From contig JAJEKV010000015.1 of the NCBI GenBank assembly GCA_021234155.1, forward strand, positions 3,508,852 through 3,572,851: a DNA stretch of 64,000 nt, read 5' to 3'. The position numbers and the translations under genes were made by a program. The notes below the pieces were generated by a model. The model was not told the DNA's origin. It worked only from the letters and a program-made list of their open reading frames with translations, and searched no databases. Position 1 is the first letter of the stretch, and the number at the start of each line of letters is the position of its first letter. Source of the DNA: Isoetes taiwanensis. Lineage: Eukaryota > Streptophyta > Lycopodiopsida > Isoetales > Isoetaceae. Shown here piece by piece: positions 11,740-22,925 of this stretch.

Positions 11740-12247
11740 TAGGGCCGTTGGCCCAAAATTTTTAGTAATATATAACATAATAACAACCAACACATCACTA
11801 CAATCAACATTAATTAACACAAACCATTACATCCAATACATTTAAATTAACATCCCCCTAAAACCCCCTTTGGTTTGGGTGCATATTCACATCTAAGGTT
11901 ACGTAGGGCGCCGAGAGCCCCTAAAAACTTACAATACATGTACAAAATTAACACCATTAAGTACATTCCCTTAAACCTTATAGTATTTTGCAAAATTCAA
12001 TATACAGTATACAAAAACTTGTACATGCATACCCCACAAACGAGGATCACTATGTACGGTCCAGATCAAGGAATATAGGGCAAATATGCCTATCCGACAG
12101 CTCTCGATGCCTGGAGTAACCCCCCGTGTGAATATGCACCCAAACCAAAGGGGGTTTTAGGGGGATGTTAATTTAAATGTATTGGATGTAATGGTTTGTG
12201 TTAATTAATGTTGATTGTAGTGATGTGTTGGTTGTTATTATGTTATT
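11740..12247. mobile_element. Fold-back element, copy 2
   Basis: Arms at roughly 11773-11895 and 12126-12247 are inverted complements (ATAACATAATAACAACCAAC against its complement near 12240). The left flank carries the same GGGCC..GGCCC hairpin and A/T run as copy 1. The inner part shares CATACCCCACAAA..GAGG with copies 1 and 3. Confidence 0.75.
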
Positions 12248-12425
12248 GATTTTTGCCAATTTTGGTCCATTCTCTAATTCTCTTCTTCGTTATACAAGTT
12301 TGTTCTATTTCAAAATCTAGCATGAAGCATAGTATGATGGAAGCAAGCTGTTAAGAGTCAGATATATTACTAGCATATAATTATTTCTCACTGAAGTTGT
12401 CTTATTGTGCATGTATTTTACATAG

Positions 12426-12542
12426 AGATGCTGGTAACATATCTCTTGCGATTGAGGCCTATGATTGGTGCATGCAAATTGAGGCCTATTATTGGTGCAT
12501 GCAAATTGATCTAGAGTCTGAGATCTTGGAATGACAAACAAG
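12426..12542 (+). pseudogene. Captured SPINDLY-like TPR exon inside Helitron H2
   Basis: A 117-base segment is bounded by a plausible acceptor (TTTTACATAG before 12426) and donor (CAAACAAG then GTAAGG at 12543). It translates as DAGNISLAIEAYDWCMQI and then DLESEILE, a stop, QTR. The SPINDLY O-fucosyltransferase family has DAGNISLAI, EQCLKIDPDSRNAGQNR at the end of its TPR region (family knowledge recalled, not searched). A 27-base in-frame duplication repeats the IEAYxWCMQ segment, and a TGA interrupts the end. It is a stranded exon, not a gene: no neighbouring SPINDLY exons are visible. Capture by the Helitron is the simplest reading. Confidence 0.65.
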
Positions 12543-12845
12543 GTAAGGTTGCAAATGCATCAAAAGTCATGAGCTCTGCATGCTTCCGCACTGTTTTGTG
12601 CATTAGATTATATTGTTTCTTATAGTATAAAGCTGGAACTCCTTACAAATGTATAACTGCAGAAGTAGTGGAAAAGGTATTTGTTTTAAATTTACATGTA
12701 CTTATCATGAGAAATTAGAGGTGTAGACCTAAACTTATCCAGATCAGATAGATGTTTGAAATTTATAGCTGTTTCTGTGACTGCTAATTTTTTATAAGAA
12801 TGGCATCTTTGCCAGGCAGAGCTATGATCTCATGGGGTACATTAA

Positions 12846-13079
12846 TTGCTGGATTTTCCTAGCATGGAGAATGGTTCTACATTAGGATCCTTCGAAGAAA
12901 TGGAACAACGCAGCCGGCATGATGGGGATCCACCAGCGTATATTGGGCATGCAATATATGGCCCATGCGCTGCATATTTTTATGAATGCTTAACACCACA
13001 TGGAAGCTTTATTGAAAATCTGAGGTTTTCAATAGCTTTTAAAATTATGATCAAGTTCCTTCATTCCAAATACACTTAA
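12846..13079 (+). pseudogene. PPR-like relic in tandem unit 1
   Basis: A 77-codon frame with SFEEMEQRSRHDGDPPAY, then CAAYFYECLTPHG. It matches the part of a PPR tail after the WNTLIAGYSQHG motif, which lies just upstream in another frame and is broken by TAG. The same frame is open in unit 2 (13542-13775) but broken in the later units. It is not expected to make a functional protein; pentatricopeptide motifs bind organellar RNA in intact family members. Confidence 0.5.
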
Positions 13080-13541
13080 TGGAAGTTACAAAGCAGGCCA
13101 GTCTATAAAATCAGAGTATGTTGATTTTCATTTGGCCAATACTATGTAGATTTGAAACTTTCAATTATGTGTTGATGCACTGCAGAATTAGCTTGAAAGA
13201 TGATGAAATAAAGAGATCAAAGAGGATGATCTTCTCAGTTGGACTCAAGGATGGTTGAATGAAAGAAGCATTTGGATTATGTAAAAGAGATCCATAAAAG
13301 GCAGGCAATAGGCATAATTATAGAACTCCTTACAAATGTATAACTGCAGAAGCAGTGGAAAAGGTATTTGTTTTAAATTTACATGTACTTATGATGAGAA
13401 ATTAGAGGTGTAGACCTAAACTTAGCCAGATCAGATAGATGTTTGAAATTTATAGCTGTTTCTAAGATGCATGTGACTGCTAATTTTTAATAAGAATGGC
13501 ATCTTTGCCAAGCAGAGCTATGATCTCATGGGGTACATTAA

Positions 13542-13775
13542 TTGCTAGATTTTCCTAGCATGGAGAATGGTTCTACATTAGGATCCTTCGAAGAAATGGA
13601 ACAACGCAGCTGGCATAATGGGGATCCACCAGCATATATTGGGCATGCAATATATTGCCCATGCACTGCATATTTTTATGAATGCTTAACACCACATGGA
13701 AGCTTTATTGAAAATCTGAGGTTTTCAATAGCTTTTGAAATTATGATCAAGTTCCTTCATTCCAAATGCACTTAA
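13542..13775 (+). pseudogene. PPR-like relic in tandem unit 2
   Basis: The duplicate of the relic in unit 1, differing by a few substitutions (for example R to W and G to C changes). The open frame has been retained in only two of five units, which argues against selection for coding. Confidence 0.5.
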
Positions 13776-16117
13776 TGGAAGTTACAAAGCAGGCCAGTCT
13801 ATAAAATCAGAGTATGTTGATTTTCATTTGGCCAATACTATGTAGATTTGAAACTTTCAATTATGTGTTGGTGCACTACAAAAATTAGCTTGAAAGATGA
13901 TGAAATAAAGAGATCAAAGAGGATGTGATCTTCTCGGTTGGACTCAAGGATGGCTGAATGAGAGAAGCATTTGGATTATGTAAAAGAGATCCATAAAAGG
14001 CAGGCAATAGGCATAATTATGGAACTCCTTACAAATGTATAACTGCAGAAGTAGTGGAAAAGGTATTTGTTTTAAATTTACATGTACTTATCATGAGAAA
14101 TTAGAGGTGTAGACCTAAACTTGGCGGATCGGATAGATGTTTGAAATTTATAAATTTGTTTCTAAGATGCATGTATTTTGCTAATTTTTAATAAGAATGG
14201 CATCTTTGCCAAGCAGAGCTATGATCTCATGGGGTACATTAATTGCTGGATTTTCCTAGCATGGAGAATGGTTCTACATTAGGATCCTTCGAAGAAATGG
14301 AACAACGCGGCTAGCATAATGGGGATCCACCAGCATATATTGGGCATGCAATATATGGCCCATGCACTGCATGTTTTTATGAATGCTTAACAACACATGG
14401 AAGCTTTATTGAAAATCTGAGGTTTTCAATAGCTTTTGAAATTATGATCAAGTTCCTTCATTCCAAATGCACTTAATGGAAGTTACAAAGCAGGCCAGTC
14501 TATAAAATCAGAGTATGTTGATTTTCATTTGGCCAATACTATGTAGATTTGAAACTTTCAATTATGTGTTGGTGCACTGCAAAATTAGCTTGAAAGATGA
14601 TGAAATAAAGAGATCAAAGAGGATGTGATCTTCTCAGTTGGACTCAAGGATGGCTGAATGAGAGAAGCATTTGGATTATGTAAAAGAGATCCATAAAAGG
14701 CAGGCAATAGGCATAATTATGGAACTCCTTACAAATGTATAACTGCAGAAGTAGTGGAAAAGGTATTTGTTTTAAATTTACATGTACTTATCATGAGAAA
14801 TTAGAGGTGTAGACCTAAACTTGGCCAGATCAGATAGATGTTTGAAATTTATAGCTGTTTCTAAGATGCATGTGACTGCTAATTTTTAATAAGAATGGCA
14901 TCTTTGCCAAGCAGAGCTATGATCTCATGGGGTACATTAATTGCTGGATTTTCCTAGCATGGAGAATGGTTCTACATTAGGATCCTTCGAAGAAATGGAA
15001 CAACGCGGCTAGCATAATGGGGATCCACCAGCATATATTGGGCATGCAATATATGGCCCATGCACTGCATGTTTTTATGAATGCTTAACAACACATGGAA
15101 GCTTTATTGAAAATCTGAGGTTTTCAATAGCTTTTGAAATTATGATCAAGTTCCTTCATTCCAAATGCACTTAATGGAAGTTACAAAGCAGGCCAGTCTA
15201 TAAAATCAGAGTATGTTGATTTTCATTTGGCCAATACTATGTAGATTTGAAACTTTCAATTATGTGTTGGTGCACTGCAAAATTAGCTTGAAAGATGATG
15301 AAATAAAGAGATCAAAGAGGATGTGATCTTCTCAGTTGGACTCAAGGATGGCTGAATGAGAGAAGCATTTGGATTATGTAAAAGAGATCCATAAAAGGCA
15401 GGCAATAGGCATAATTATGGAACTCCTTACAAATGTATAACTGCAGAAGTAGTGGAAAAGGTATTTGTTTTAAATTTACATGTACTTATCATGAGAAATT
15501 AGAGGTGTAGACCTAAACTTGGCCAGATCAGATAGATGTTTGAAATTTATAGCTGTTTCTAAGATGCATGTGACTGCTAATTTTTAATAAGAATGGCATC
15601 TTTGCCAAGCAGAGCTATGATCTCATGGGGTACATTAATTGCTGGATTTTCCTAGCATGGAGAATGGTTCTACATTAGGATCCTTCGAAGAAATGGAACA
15701 ACGCGGCTAGCATAATGGGGATCCACCAGCATATATTGGGCATGCAATATATGGCCCATGCACTGCATGTTTTTATGAATGCTTAACAACACATGGAAGC
15801 TTTATTGAAATCCGAGGTTTTCAATAGCTTTTAAAATTATGATCAAGTTCCTTCATTCCAAATACACTTAATAGAAGTTACAAAGCAAGCCAGTCTATAA
15901 AATCAGAGTATGTTGATTTTCATTTGGCCAATACTATGTAGATTTGAAACTTTCAATTATGTGTTGGTGCACTGCAGAATTAGCTTGAAAGATGATGTAA
16001 TAAAGAGATCAAAGAGGATGATCTTCTCAGTTGGACTCAAGGATGGCTGAATGAGAGAAGCATTTGAATTATGTAAAAGAGATCCATAAAAGGCAGGCAA
16101 TAGGCATAATTATGGCC

Positions 16118-17358
16118 AATGATAGATTATGTAGCTAGGTAAATACTTGACATCATTTTTTCCATCTGAACCATTTGTTATGCTTTCGTAGAGGTTTTAC
16201 TCTTCTCATTTTGGCAGATAAATGTCATAACTTTTGCTGTTGTTGTTGTAGGCTCGCAGAAGCATGTGCATGGGCCTTCTGGAGAAAAAACTTATTGGTC
16301 ATCTAGACATTTGGAACCTTGGCCTACTTCGTCTGCAAAATCTCATCTTCATTATAAATCACATATGAAGCAAAATATTCAAAATGTAATTTAATTTGAT
16401 TTAGTAGTTTGAATCCCTTATGAAGATTCAAATATCTTTTAGGGGCTTAATTCAAATAAAGCAATAGTGGCATAGGTAAAAGAGTGCATTTTGCATCTGT
16501 TTTGGTTAGGAACTACAAATACTTGAAACTCTTACAATATGTCCACAATTATACCATCTGATTTCAATGATGCAATACAATATTATCAAGTCATTTCTTG
16601 AAATCCATTTTATTGCAAATGGCATATTCTTTATGCGTTTAGGGATTTCCAACTCCCCAATAGTTTAGATGGTCTACTATTTCAATTAATCAAAATTGTT
16701 GACTAGAGCATCAAAGCGATCATGGCACTGTGGAGATAGTTCTACTTTCAAAAATGTTTGTTGGCTTAACATTACAACACATCCTAAAGCTGAGCTACAC
16801 AGCTATAAAATCATCTTCGTAAAACTTACAACCTGAACAAAGCAACGATCACAACCACCCCTTCAAAATGCTACTAAGGCCCGACGACACGCTTTACAAA
16901 TACCAATATGAGGCTTTAAAATCTTGGTAAAACATCTAAATGCCACTTTGGACATATCCTTTAGATCCTATTCCTATTTGAAACCTTTGGCCAAACGCCT
17001 ATTGCAATCCAGACGATGCACCCTAAACCTAACTACCACTAAAATATGAATACAATCCCATTAATAGCTCTATTAGAAAAACTCAATACGTTGCCTACAG
17101 TACAATAGTACTTATCCCTTATCATGATGCATTTCACCATGTAGATAAAGCCATCTTCAATAGCATTTATATTATGCAACAAATCAATGCAAAACATACA
17201 ATAATATCTCTCACACCCACACACACGTTCACACACCTCCTTCTTTTTTAGCATCAAGTCAAATACAAAAATTGCCACATTCTTTAGTTTAGCCAACAAC
17301 CAAACAACAACCCTGTCAAACTGTAGTAAAGCCGGGCAACGCCGGGCACCATAACTAG
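16118..17358 (+). other. Helitron H2 3' part, unassigned exon-like block
   Basis: Near 16220-16330 a pyrimidine/TGTTGTTGTTGTAG acceptor-like stretch precedes a GC-richer segment (GCTCGCAGAAGCATGTGCAT...), possibly another captured exon that I cannot assign. The remainder is AT-rich. The last 70 bases (ACAACAACCCTGTCAAACTG then the hairpin) are shared with the 3' end of H1, so they define the family terminus. Confidence 0.45.
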
Positions 17359-17696
17359 TGTATCCTAAAGTCTGGATTTCTTTTTGCTGCATTTGAATCA
17401 TGCTTGGGAGATGGCAAAGGTAATAATTCTACAGTCACACTGTCTTTTGATTAAAATTACCAGTTGCTTATCCGCTCTCGTCGCGCCTAACACCCCCGGT
17501 CGTCGGATTTGCCCATTCTACAGCTTCTATATAGCCAGCGCAAATGTGAATACACTTAGAAATGATTGATCGCGCTATATTTGTAATCAAATACCCTATG
17601 ATTTGCAATGTTTGCCAATCCCATCGATGCATGGACTCGAAAGAAGAATAAAACTTTTTTGAGGAGTTATCTAACCAACATCCCTAATACCTATAT

Positions 17697-18066
17697 GTAG
17701 CAAAATAACAGGGGGTTCCAGAGGATTTGATATGGATGTAAAAATAACAATTCCTGAAACCATAGATCATATATCCTTAAAACAATTGAATGGGTTGTTA
17801 TAAAAAAACACAAAGATTCAAGATAAAAAATAATCGCATTAGCTCACTGGGTACATTGGTTAAATTAATCTTATTAGGACATTGAGTTATTTTGGTAGAG
17901 ATTCGAGCCCCAGTATTTCATATTCTAAAATCTTAGGCAAAACCATATAGAGGTTCGATATTCCCTTAAAACCTTAGGCGAAATCGTATTTCATATTCCA
18001 AAATCATAGGCGTCTCCAATCATAAATGACTATAAGCGAAACGAGAGGTGCCCAGAGGCCCCAACA
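17697..18066 (+). mobile_element. Single SINE-like copy, plus strand
   Basis: It begins TAGCAAAATAACAGGGGGTT, carries the tRNA-like part TAGCTCACTGGGTACATTGG with GATTCGAGCCCC about 45 bases on, and ends at the CCCAGAGGCCCCAACATATG segment. It is the same family as the tandem array at 4871-6650 but single and in the opposite orientation, which supports dispersal of this family as an independent element. Confidence 0.65.
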
Positions 18067-18179
18067 TATGATCTGGGTTCATTCATTTTTTTGGTTGATC
18101 ATACAAAGGTGGATTCGTTCTTTGTGTTGTAATTTATCATATCTATTAAACCCAAAGCACGAGAGCTCTAACTGTTTCT

Positions 18180-18615
18180 ACCTTTGTTTGCATATTCCAG
18201 AGCCCTCTTCAGGTTTTGGAGCAAGCTATTGAATCTGGCCACTGGTGAGGCTACTCCCCTGTTCCTTCCTTTGTTCACAGACTATTACTTCAGATCATTT
18301 TCCCATCTCTGTTTACACTGCAGAAATACCCATATTCTATGATCAATGAACAGAAGGAACTGATTCGCCAAAGCAACATCATTTCTAACAATGCCGAGAT
18401 GCTGATACTAAAGCATATTATTCATTAGTCTTGAATGCAATGTATCTTCAAAACTCAAAGATTTATGATCTATAGTTTTGCTTTGGTTTAAATTTCTTGA
18501 AGCTCAAAAATTGTGTTCCTTGCAGATAGCAAGATGGATCTGCACTTTGGCTGATCCTTACCTCAGACCAAGTATTAAGGCTTTTGACTTTAGGTCAATA
18601 TTAAGGGTTCTTGCT
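18180..18615 (+). pseudogene. Three exon-like blocks of an unidentified host gene joined to R1
   Basis: Three short blocks each follow an AG acceptor: SPLQVLEQAIESGHW (18200-18243, followed by GTGAGG), KYPYSMINEQKELIRQ (from about 18325, after CTGCAG), and IARWICTLADPYLRPSIK (from about 18526, after TTGCAG). The last runs directly into the AFDFRSILRVLA-stop tail shared by all R1 copies. This suggests R1 includes the 3' end of a gene. I cannot name the gene. It is fragmentary and probably non-functional. Confidence 0.35.
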
Positions 18616-19858
18616 TGATTGATGATGCTGCAATGCTAATTGAATGTTTCTCCTTTATTCATCTTTGGCCGCCTTGAGCTCTGAGGCATTTACTTGGTCA
18701 CGAAAAAGGTTTCTCTTATAAAACTTCTAAGTCTCACTTCAAAGGATGCTCTTGCTGATGAGATTCTGAAAATTCGGATAAGAAGTGCAAAATATATGTT
18801 CACTATGCATGCCAATTTATTTGTCTCATTTGTCCTGGGGGGTCTCATCGATTTAAAGTGGCTAGACCTTTAACCAAGGCATTGCTAATGCTGTTGCATA
18901 TTGATAAATGTTGGTTGCTCTTACCAATTGATTAACTGCTACTCTAACCAGTATCCACTTGGCAAATTTTTATGCTCCAAAACATTTGTTGTGGTGGGTA
19001 TAGGAACCTACATTTGCATGTACTCAAACATTTTTAGGTTGCTTGGTTAAAAGAATTTGTGTTCGATTCTTCATTTATTTTGGTTGAGCTGAAACATTTG
19101 TGTTGAAAGGATGGCGGATCTTGCATGTAGTCATTTTATAAGGTTCTATACCTTGGTACATAACGTAGCCATATGCATTTGAGCTCTGTTTTCTGGACAC
19201 TGCATTTCTACAACTTGGAGCTTTTTGTAAAATTAGAGGTAAGAATTGTAAGCGAATTTGTTTATGCAATTATAATCCGCTTATCGTGTTTAAAGTATAG
19301 TTATCCATTTGTTTATACTTCCTTTTTATACATTTTCATGTTTGGTGAAAGGAGGCATGAATGAATGCATGAATGAATAATGAACGCCCGCTTTTACGTC
19401 TTAAAAAAGAAGTGAGAACGATTCAAATGGCACCTAGCTCCATTACTTATCATGCACTAATGGGTGCCTGCAACAATATAGGTTAAACTATTTATTCTGT
19501 ATGGATCTGTAAGTAACCATGCTCAGAGGAAAACCAATACTGATGGTTCTTGTCTGAACATGCAGCTTGGGACCTCTATAAGGGCATGCGGGCGATGAAC
19601 TTGGTTACAATGTTCAGGCACTAATATCTGCAAAATGAAAACTTAGGCAAATACAATGTTTTAACACCATGAAGTTTAGCACCAAATTAGTTGTAAAGAA
19701 AGGCATTATTTATGGCGACTAGAATAAATTTCAGAAGGAATGAGGAAGTGTTGCAGTTTGAAGTGAAATAAATCAAGATGAACTTATGGTGCTATTTGAA
19801 ACAATAAAGTTTCCCTTTCTATAAGAAACATCAGAGTTAAACTCTTCTGGCTTTCCAA
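18590..19858 (+). repeat. R1 repeat copy, left part, interrupted by copia
   Basis: Matches 1900-2131 followed by 1-1130. It stops at TCCAA (19854-19858), the copia target duplication, and continues on the far side at 32517. Confidence 0.75.
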
Positions 19859-20680
19859 TGTTGTTAGTTCAACTTTTCAAAGCAATTTTCTTAGTAATAG
19901 TCTTCTCTATTCCAATACACAATCACCAATGAAGCTATAATATTCAATTCCTTAGCCAGCTAACAAATAACAAACTTAACCATTGAAAGTCATAAAATGA
20001 ACTTTACTGTAGCTTTGAGATCGCACGAAACATTGTAGCACTATTACCCTTGCTGGTTGAACTGTATAGTTGGATCCGACTCACTAAGAGTTAGATCCAA
20101 TATGTAGCATAATAACAGGGGGTTTCTTTTGTATTTTTATACTGTTTTTTCCTATGGTTTTGCTATGATTTGGTGAATGTATCTGATGGAGTGTACTAAT
20201 AAGTATTTCTAGAGTGCGCATACATGCTGCATTGATTTTTTGCTCGTTTTTAATGGTTAGCACCCATGTATTTGTCGAGATGTACAAAGAAAAATATGTA
20301 CAACCCTCCCTTTGCATGCGAGAGTCGAAGGGCATATTTTAGGGTTCGAGGCATATGGTCTCTCTTAAGGAATCGACTTCTCGCTCTCATATTCGAGCGG
20401 ATCGGGCTCCCAACACCTCCTTTCGAGCTTGAGAAGCATTTTTCTGGATAGACATCGGCGAATAACGGGGGATGAACGCAGAGAAGAGATTCCGTGGTTG
20501 TAATTGCTTATCCGTTGAAATTGCTTAAAGAAGAAGAACAAAGGTATTTTTATTTTTGGTTTTACGGCGATGAGAAGAGGATTTCGTGGTTGTAATTGCT
20601 TATCTATTCTATTCTAGAAGAAGGGTGTTTCTTCATTTATTTACATGTAAGAAACGATGAAGTGATGAAATTATTCAGAG

Positions 20681-21073
20681 TTGATGTCTAGAGATGCCAA
20701 CCGGGAAAGCATTGGAATGTACTCGGATGATAGCTTGGGGTCGCGAGCTTTGGCAAAACCACTTTCGACAACACTTCTCAAGCTCGGCGATTTTGGCGGA
20801 TTCATTTGTTGCTTCAAACGAGGGCATCTTCACATCTGTTGGTTTTGGACAAGGCCGTTCCATAATTTATTTGCAGGTTCAATTTATTTTGCATTGCATA
20901 GGAAACTAAGATTGTTGTTTCTGCAAATCATGTTTCAGAATTATGTAATCATCCACCTTAAAGTTCTACAGATTCTGCAACCTATTTATCTTTCTGTGGA
21001 AGGTCAGACAAGTGCATTTGTTGATCCAGCATTTATTAATCTAGCTTGCTCGTGTTTTAATTTGATTAGTTGA
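20681..21073 (+). other. Unassigned open frame inside the LTR insertion
   Basis: A 130-codon frame overlapped by frames on both strands (71 and 62 codons). Composition between 20290 and 20870 is GC-richer than the flanks, so it may be an exon relic. No motif is recognised. The reading frame is uncertain and function is unknown. Confidence 0.25.
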
Positions 21074-21434
21074 CAAATTTTCACTTGTGGATTTCTGTTG
21101 ATGCCTGCTCATTTACTTAGCCTTCCCTTATGTTTTTCCATTACCTTCATCTTGTGTCGATGGCCCAAAATGATTCTCATCCCATGATCTTGGAAAGTAT
21201 TGCAGGTTCCCTCCTATTCTTGATTGCATTCAACCATTTCAAGCACTAGGACTCTTTAACATTTCCTCAGCCCATTCAAAACTTTCGTCACTATGGGATT
21301 GCAGCTCCAATACAATCTGTTTCATCCTACTACTAAAGGCAACTTCTGTTACTGCAATTTCAATCAGATTAAATATTCTCCTTTCATGCAAGTTAGCTTG
21401 TCTTATTCAAACCATTGTTTTATTGTCTCAAAGC

Positions 21435-21560
21435 CCGTGGGAATACTTTTGCTAGTTATATATGCATATGCTTCAACTTGTGGTGAGCTTTAAAATCCGT
21501 GGGAATACTTTTGCTAGTTATATATGCATATGCTTCAACTTGTGGTGAGCTTTAAAATCT
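21435..21560 (+). repeat. 63-base tandem duplication
   Basis: The block CCGTGGGAATACTTTTGCTA through GGTGAGCTTTAAAAT occurs twice in direct succession with essentially no differences, so it is recent. Confidence 0.9.
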
Positions 21561-22130
21561 TTTATGCAGATCATGGATGAGGAAAGAACTCCACATAACC
21601 CTCCTCTTAATAAAAAAAAAGATGTAGCCTAGCATTAACCTTGGATTTGTACCAAAGTGGTGAAACCGATGTCGAGTCCTTTATCCGGATGTCATGTCCG
21701 GATTATCCTTTAAGCATGACTCCATATGAACAACTCCAACTCCATACACGAACATTTTTGCGCAGCGTGGAATGTGGATTATAGAATTTGTTTCTCATTG
21801 CAAATATCTTGCGATATTACTTCATATTGGGGATAGTATTCTTAGTGTGGAATGATGCAATCATCTTGGTACTTTTGTTACACAATAGTTGCACTTGAAA
21901 TTCTGATGTTCATACGTTGCAATATGGTATTGAATATGGTGGTTATCCAAGTTTTATGAGGTTTTAAATATGGCCCAAACCACCATCCTTTCCTAAGTTG
22001 ATGCAATTGGAAACCTTAGAAATGTAATTATAGTACAACATTGATATATTCTTATGTGATAACCAACACATAACAACCAACACATAACAACCATTAACAT
22101 TAATTAATATTCTTACGCTGCCTTGTTTTT

Positions 22131-22406
22131 TAGGGTCCGAGGGCCCAAATTTTTTTAGTATAATAACCAACACATAACTACCATTGAGACCATTGAATCC
22201 AACACATTTAAATTAAAATCCCCTTAAACCCCCTTTGGTTTGGGTGCATATTCACACCTGGGTGACGTAGGGAGAGTCGGGATAGGCATATTCACCCCTT
22301 ATTCCTTAATCTACACCGTCATTAAAGTTCCTCGCTTGTGGGGTATGCAAGTACAAGATTTGCTATACTGTATAACAACATTCACAAAATACTATAAGAT
22401 TTCACA
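22131..22406 (-). mobile_element. Half fold-back element, copy 3
   Basis: It carries the GGGTCC..GGGCCC hairpin, one arm (CCTTAAACCCCCTTTGGTTT then GGGTGCATATTCACA) and half of the centre in the reverse orientation of copy 1. The second arm is missing, truncated at the insertion boundary. Confidence 0.65.
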
Positions 22407-22745
22407 ATCCATAGATCCACAATCCATAGATGTATATAGATTAGCAGGTCCGGCGGTTATGGAACAGGTGTATGCAGAGCCGACGGTTATGCCTTCACCG
22501 ACCACTGAAGAATACCATGGCAACTTCCTATTCGACCCCTTAGATAACCATAAAAGGCATTTTTTAACTTAGACCTTTGCCTTTTAGCCTTAGGCTTTAA
22601 CCATTGGCATATAATCAATATCATTCAACCTTATGTAACCATTTATAAGTAAACATAAGATTAAGTCTCGACCCAGCACTAAGTCTGCTTCCAAGTTGCA
22701 GGACCTTGACAAGTTCACAGAATATTGTCTGATACATATACAACA

Positions 22746-22752
22746 CCCCCCC
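22746..22752 (-). promoter_or_regulatory. Polypurine tract of copia element
   Basis: Seven G residues on the minus strand lie directly before the 3' LTR start (TGTTGTATATG on that strand). This is the expected position for priming plus-strand DNA synthesis. Confidence 0.7.
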
Positions 22753-22925
22753 ATCAGATAATATTCCTTAATTCACAACCTGTTTGGGCTTCAGGAAATT
22801 TCTGTTCTTGAACTGTAAGATCTGTAACAGTAATATTTTAAACTTGCAGACCTTTAAATTATATGCTAACCCTGTTTCAACCTGCAACTCCTGCAACATC
22901 AAGTTATAGTTTAACCTTGCTGAGC

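Larger units (their letters stand above)
12635..16117 (+). repeat. Five tandem ~0.7-kb units derived from a PPR-type gene
   Basis: Unit boundaries marked by GAACTCCTTACAAATGTATA fall near 12635, 13322, 14021, 14721 and 15419, with the last unit ending near 16117 at GCATAATTATGG. Units are about 687-700 bases and highly similar; the middle units are nearly identical, and the first and last are more divergent. Each unit contains a decayed PPR-like segment. The frame reads RAMISWGTLIAGFS, stop, HGE, then after a shift SFEEMEQR, YFYECL and HG. This resembles the VSWNTLIAGYSQHG...F.EMQQ..G pattern of plant PPR proteins. The unit probably formed by unequal exchange or rolling-circle amplification inside the Helitron. 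Confidence 0.85.
6766..17358 (+). mobile_element. Helitron H2, 10.6 kb, non-autonomous with captured exons
   Basis: The 5' end is TCTACTTTGTTAATTTGG, preceded by A at 6765. The 3' end is a CCGGGC-AACG-CCGGGC type hairpin, then ACCATAA and CTAG at 17355-17358, followed by T. This is the canonical Helitron layout (5' TC, 3' hairpin plus CTRR, insertion between A and T, no target duplication). Both termini match Helitron H1 at 25910-29650 on the other strand, which shows they belong to one family. No Rep/helicase frame is present. The interior holds two fold-back elements, a SPINDLY-like exon, a PPR-derived tandem array and unrecognised sequence. Confidence 0.85.
20100..22411 (+). mobile_element. 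Insertion in copia 3' LTR, starting with R2
   Basis: The LTR sequence is interrupted after TAGATCCA (20092-20099) and resumes with TAGATCCA (22412-22419), an apparent 8-bp target duplication. The insert starts with R2 (ATATGTAGCATAATAACAGG) and ends with a half fold-back element and TTCACAATCC. No terminal inverted repeat is evident. It has short frames at 20675-21073, unrecognised, and a 63-base tandem duplication at about 21435-21560. No transposase or reverse transcriptase is seen. Confidence 0.6.
19859..22745 (-). repeat. 3' LTR of copia element, with a 2.3-kb insertion
   Basis: The LTR pieces are 19859-20099 and 22412-22745. Relative to the 5' LTR (30944-32516) it lacks about 1 kb of the interior. 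It also has a 65-70 base block (22570-22640) in the opposite orientation to its counterpart at 32275-32345. Shared parts differ by only a few substitutions and small indels, so transposition was not very old. Confidence 0.85.
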
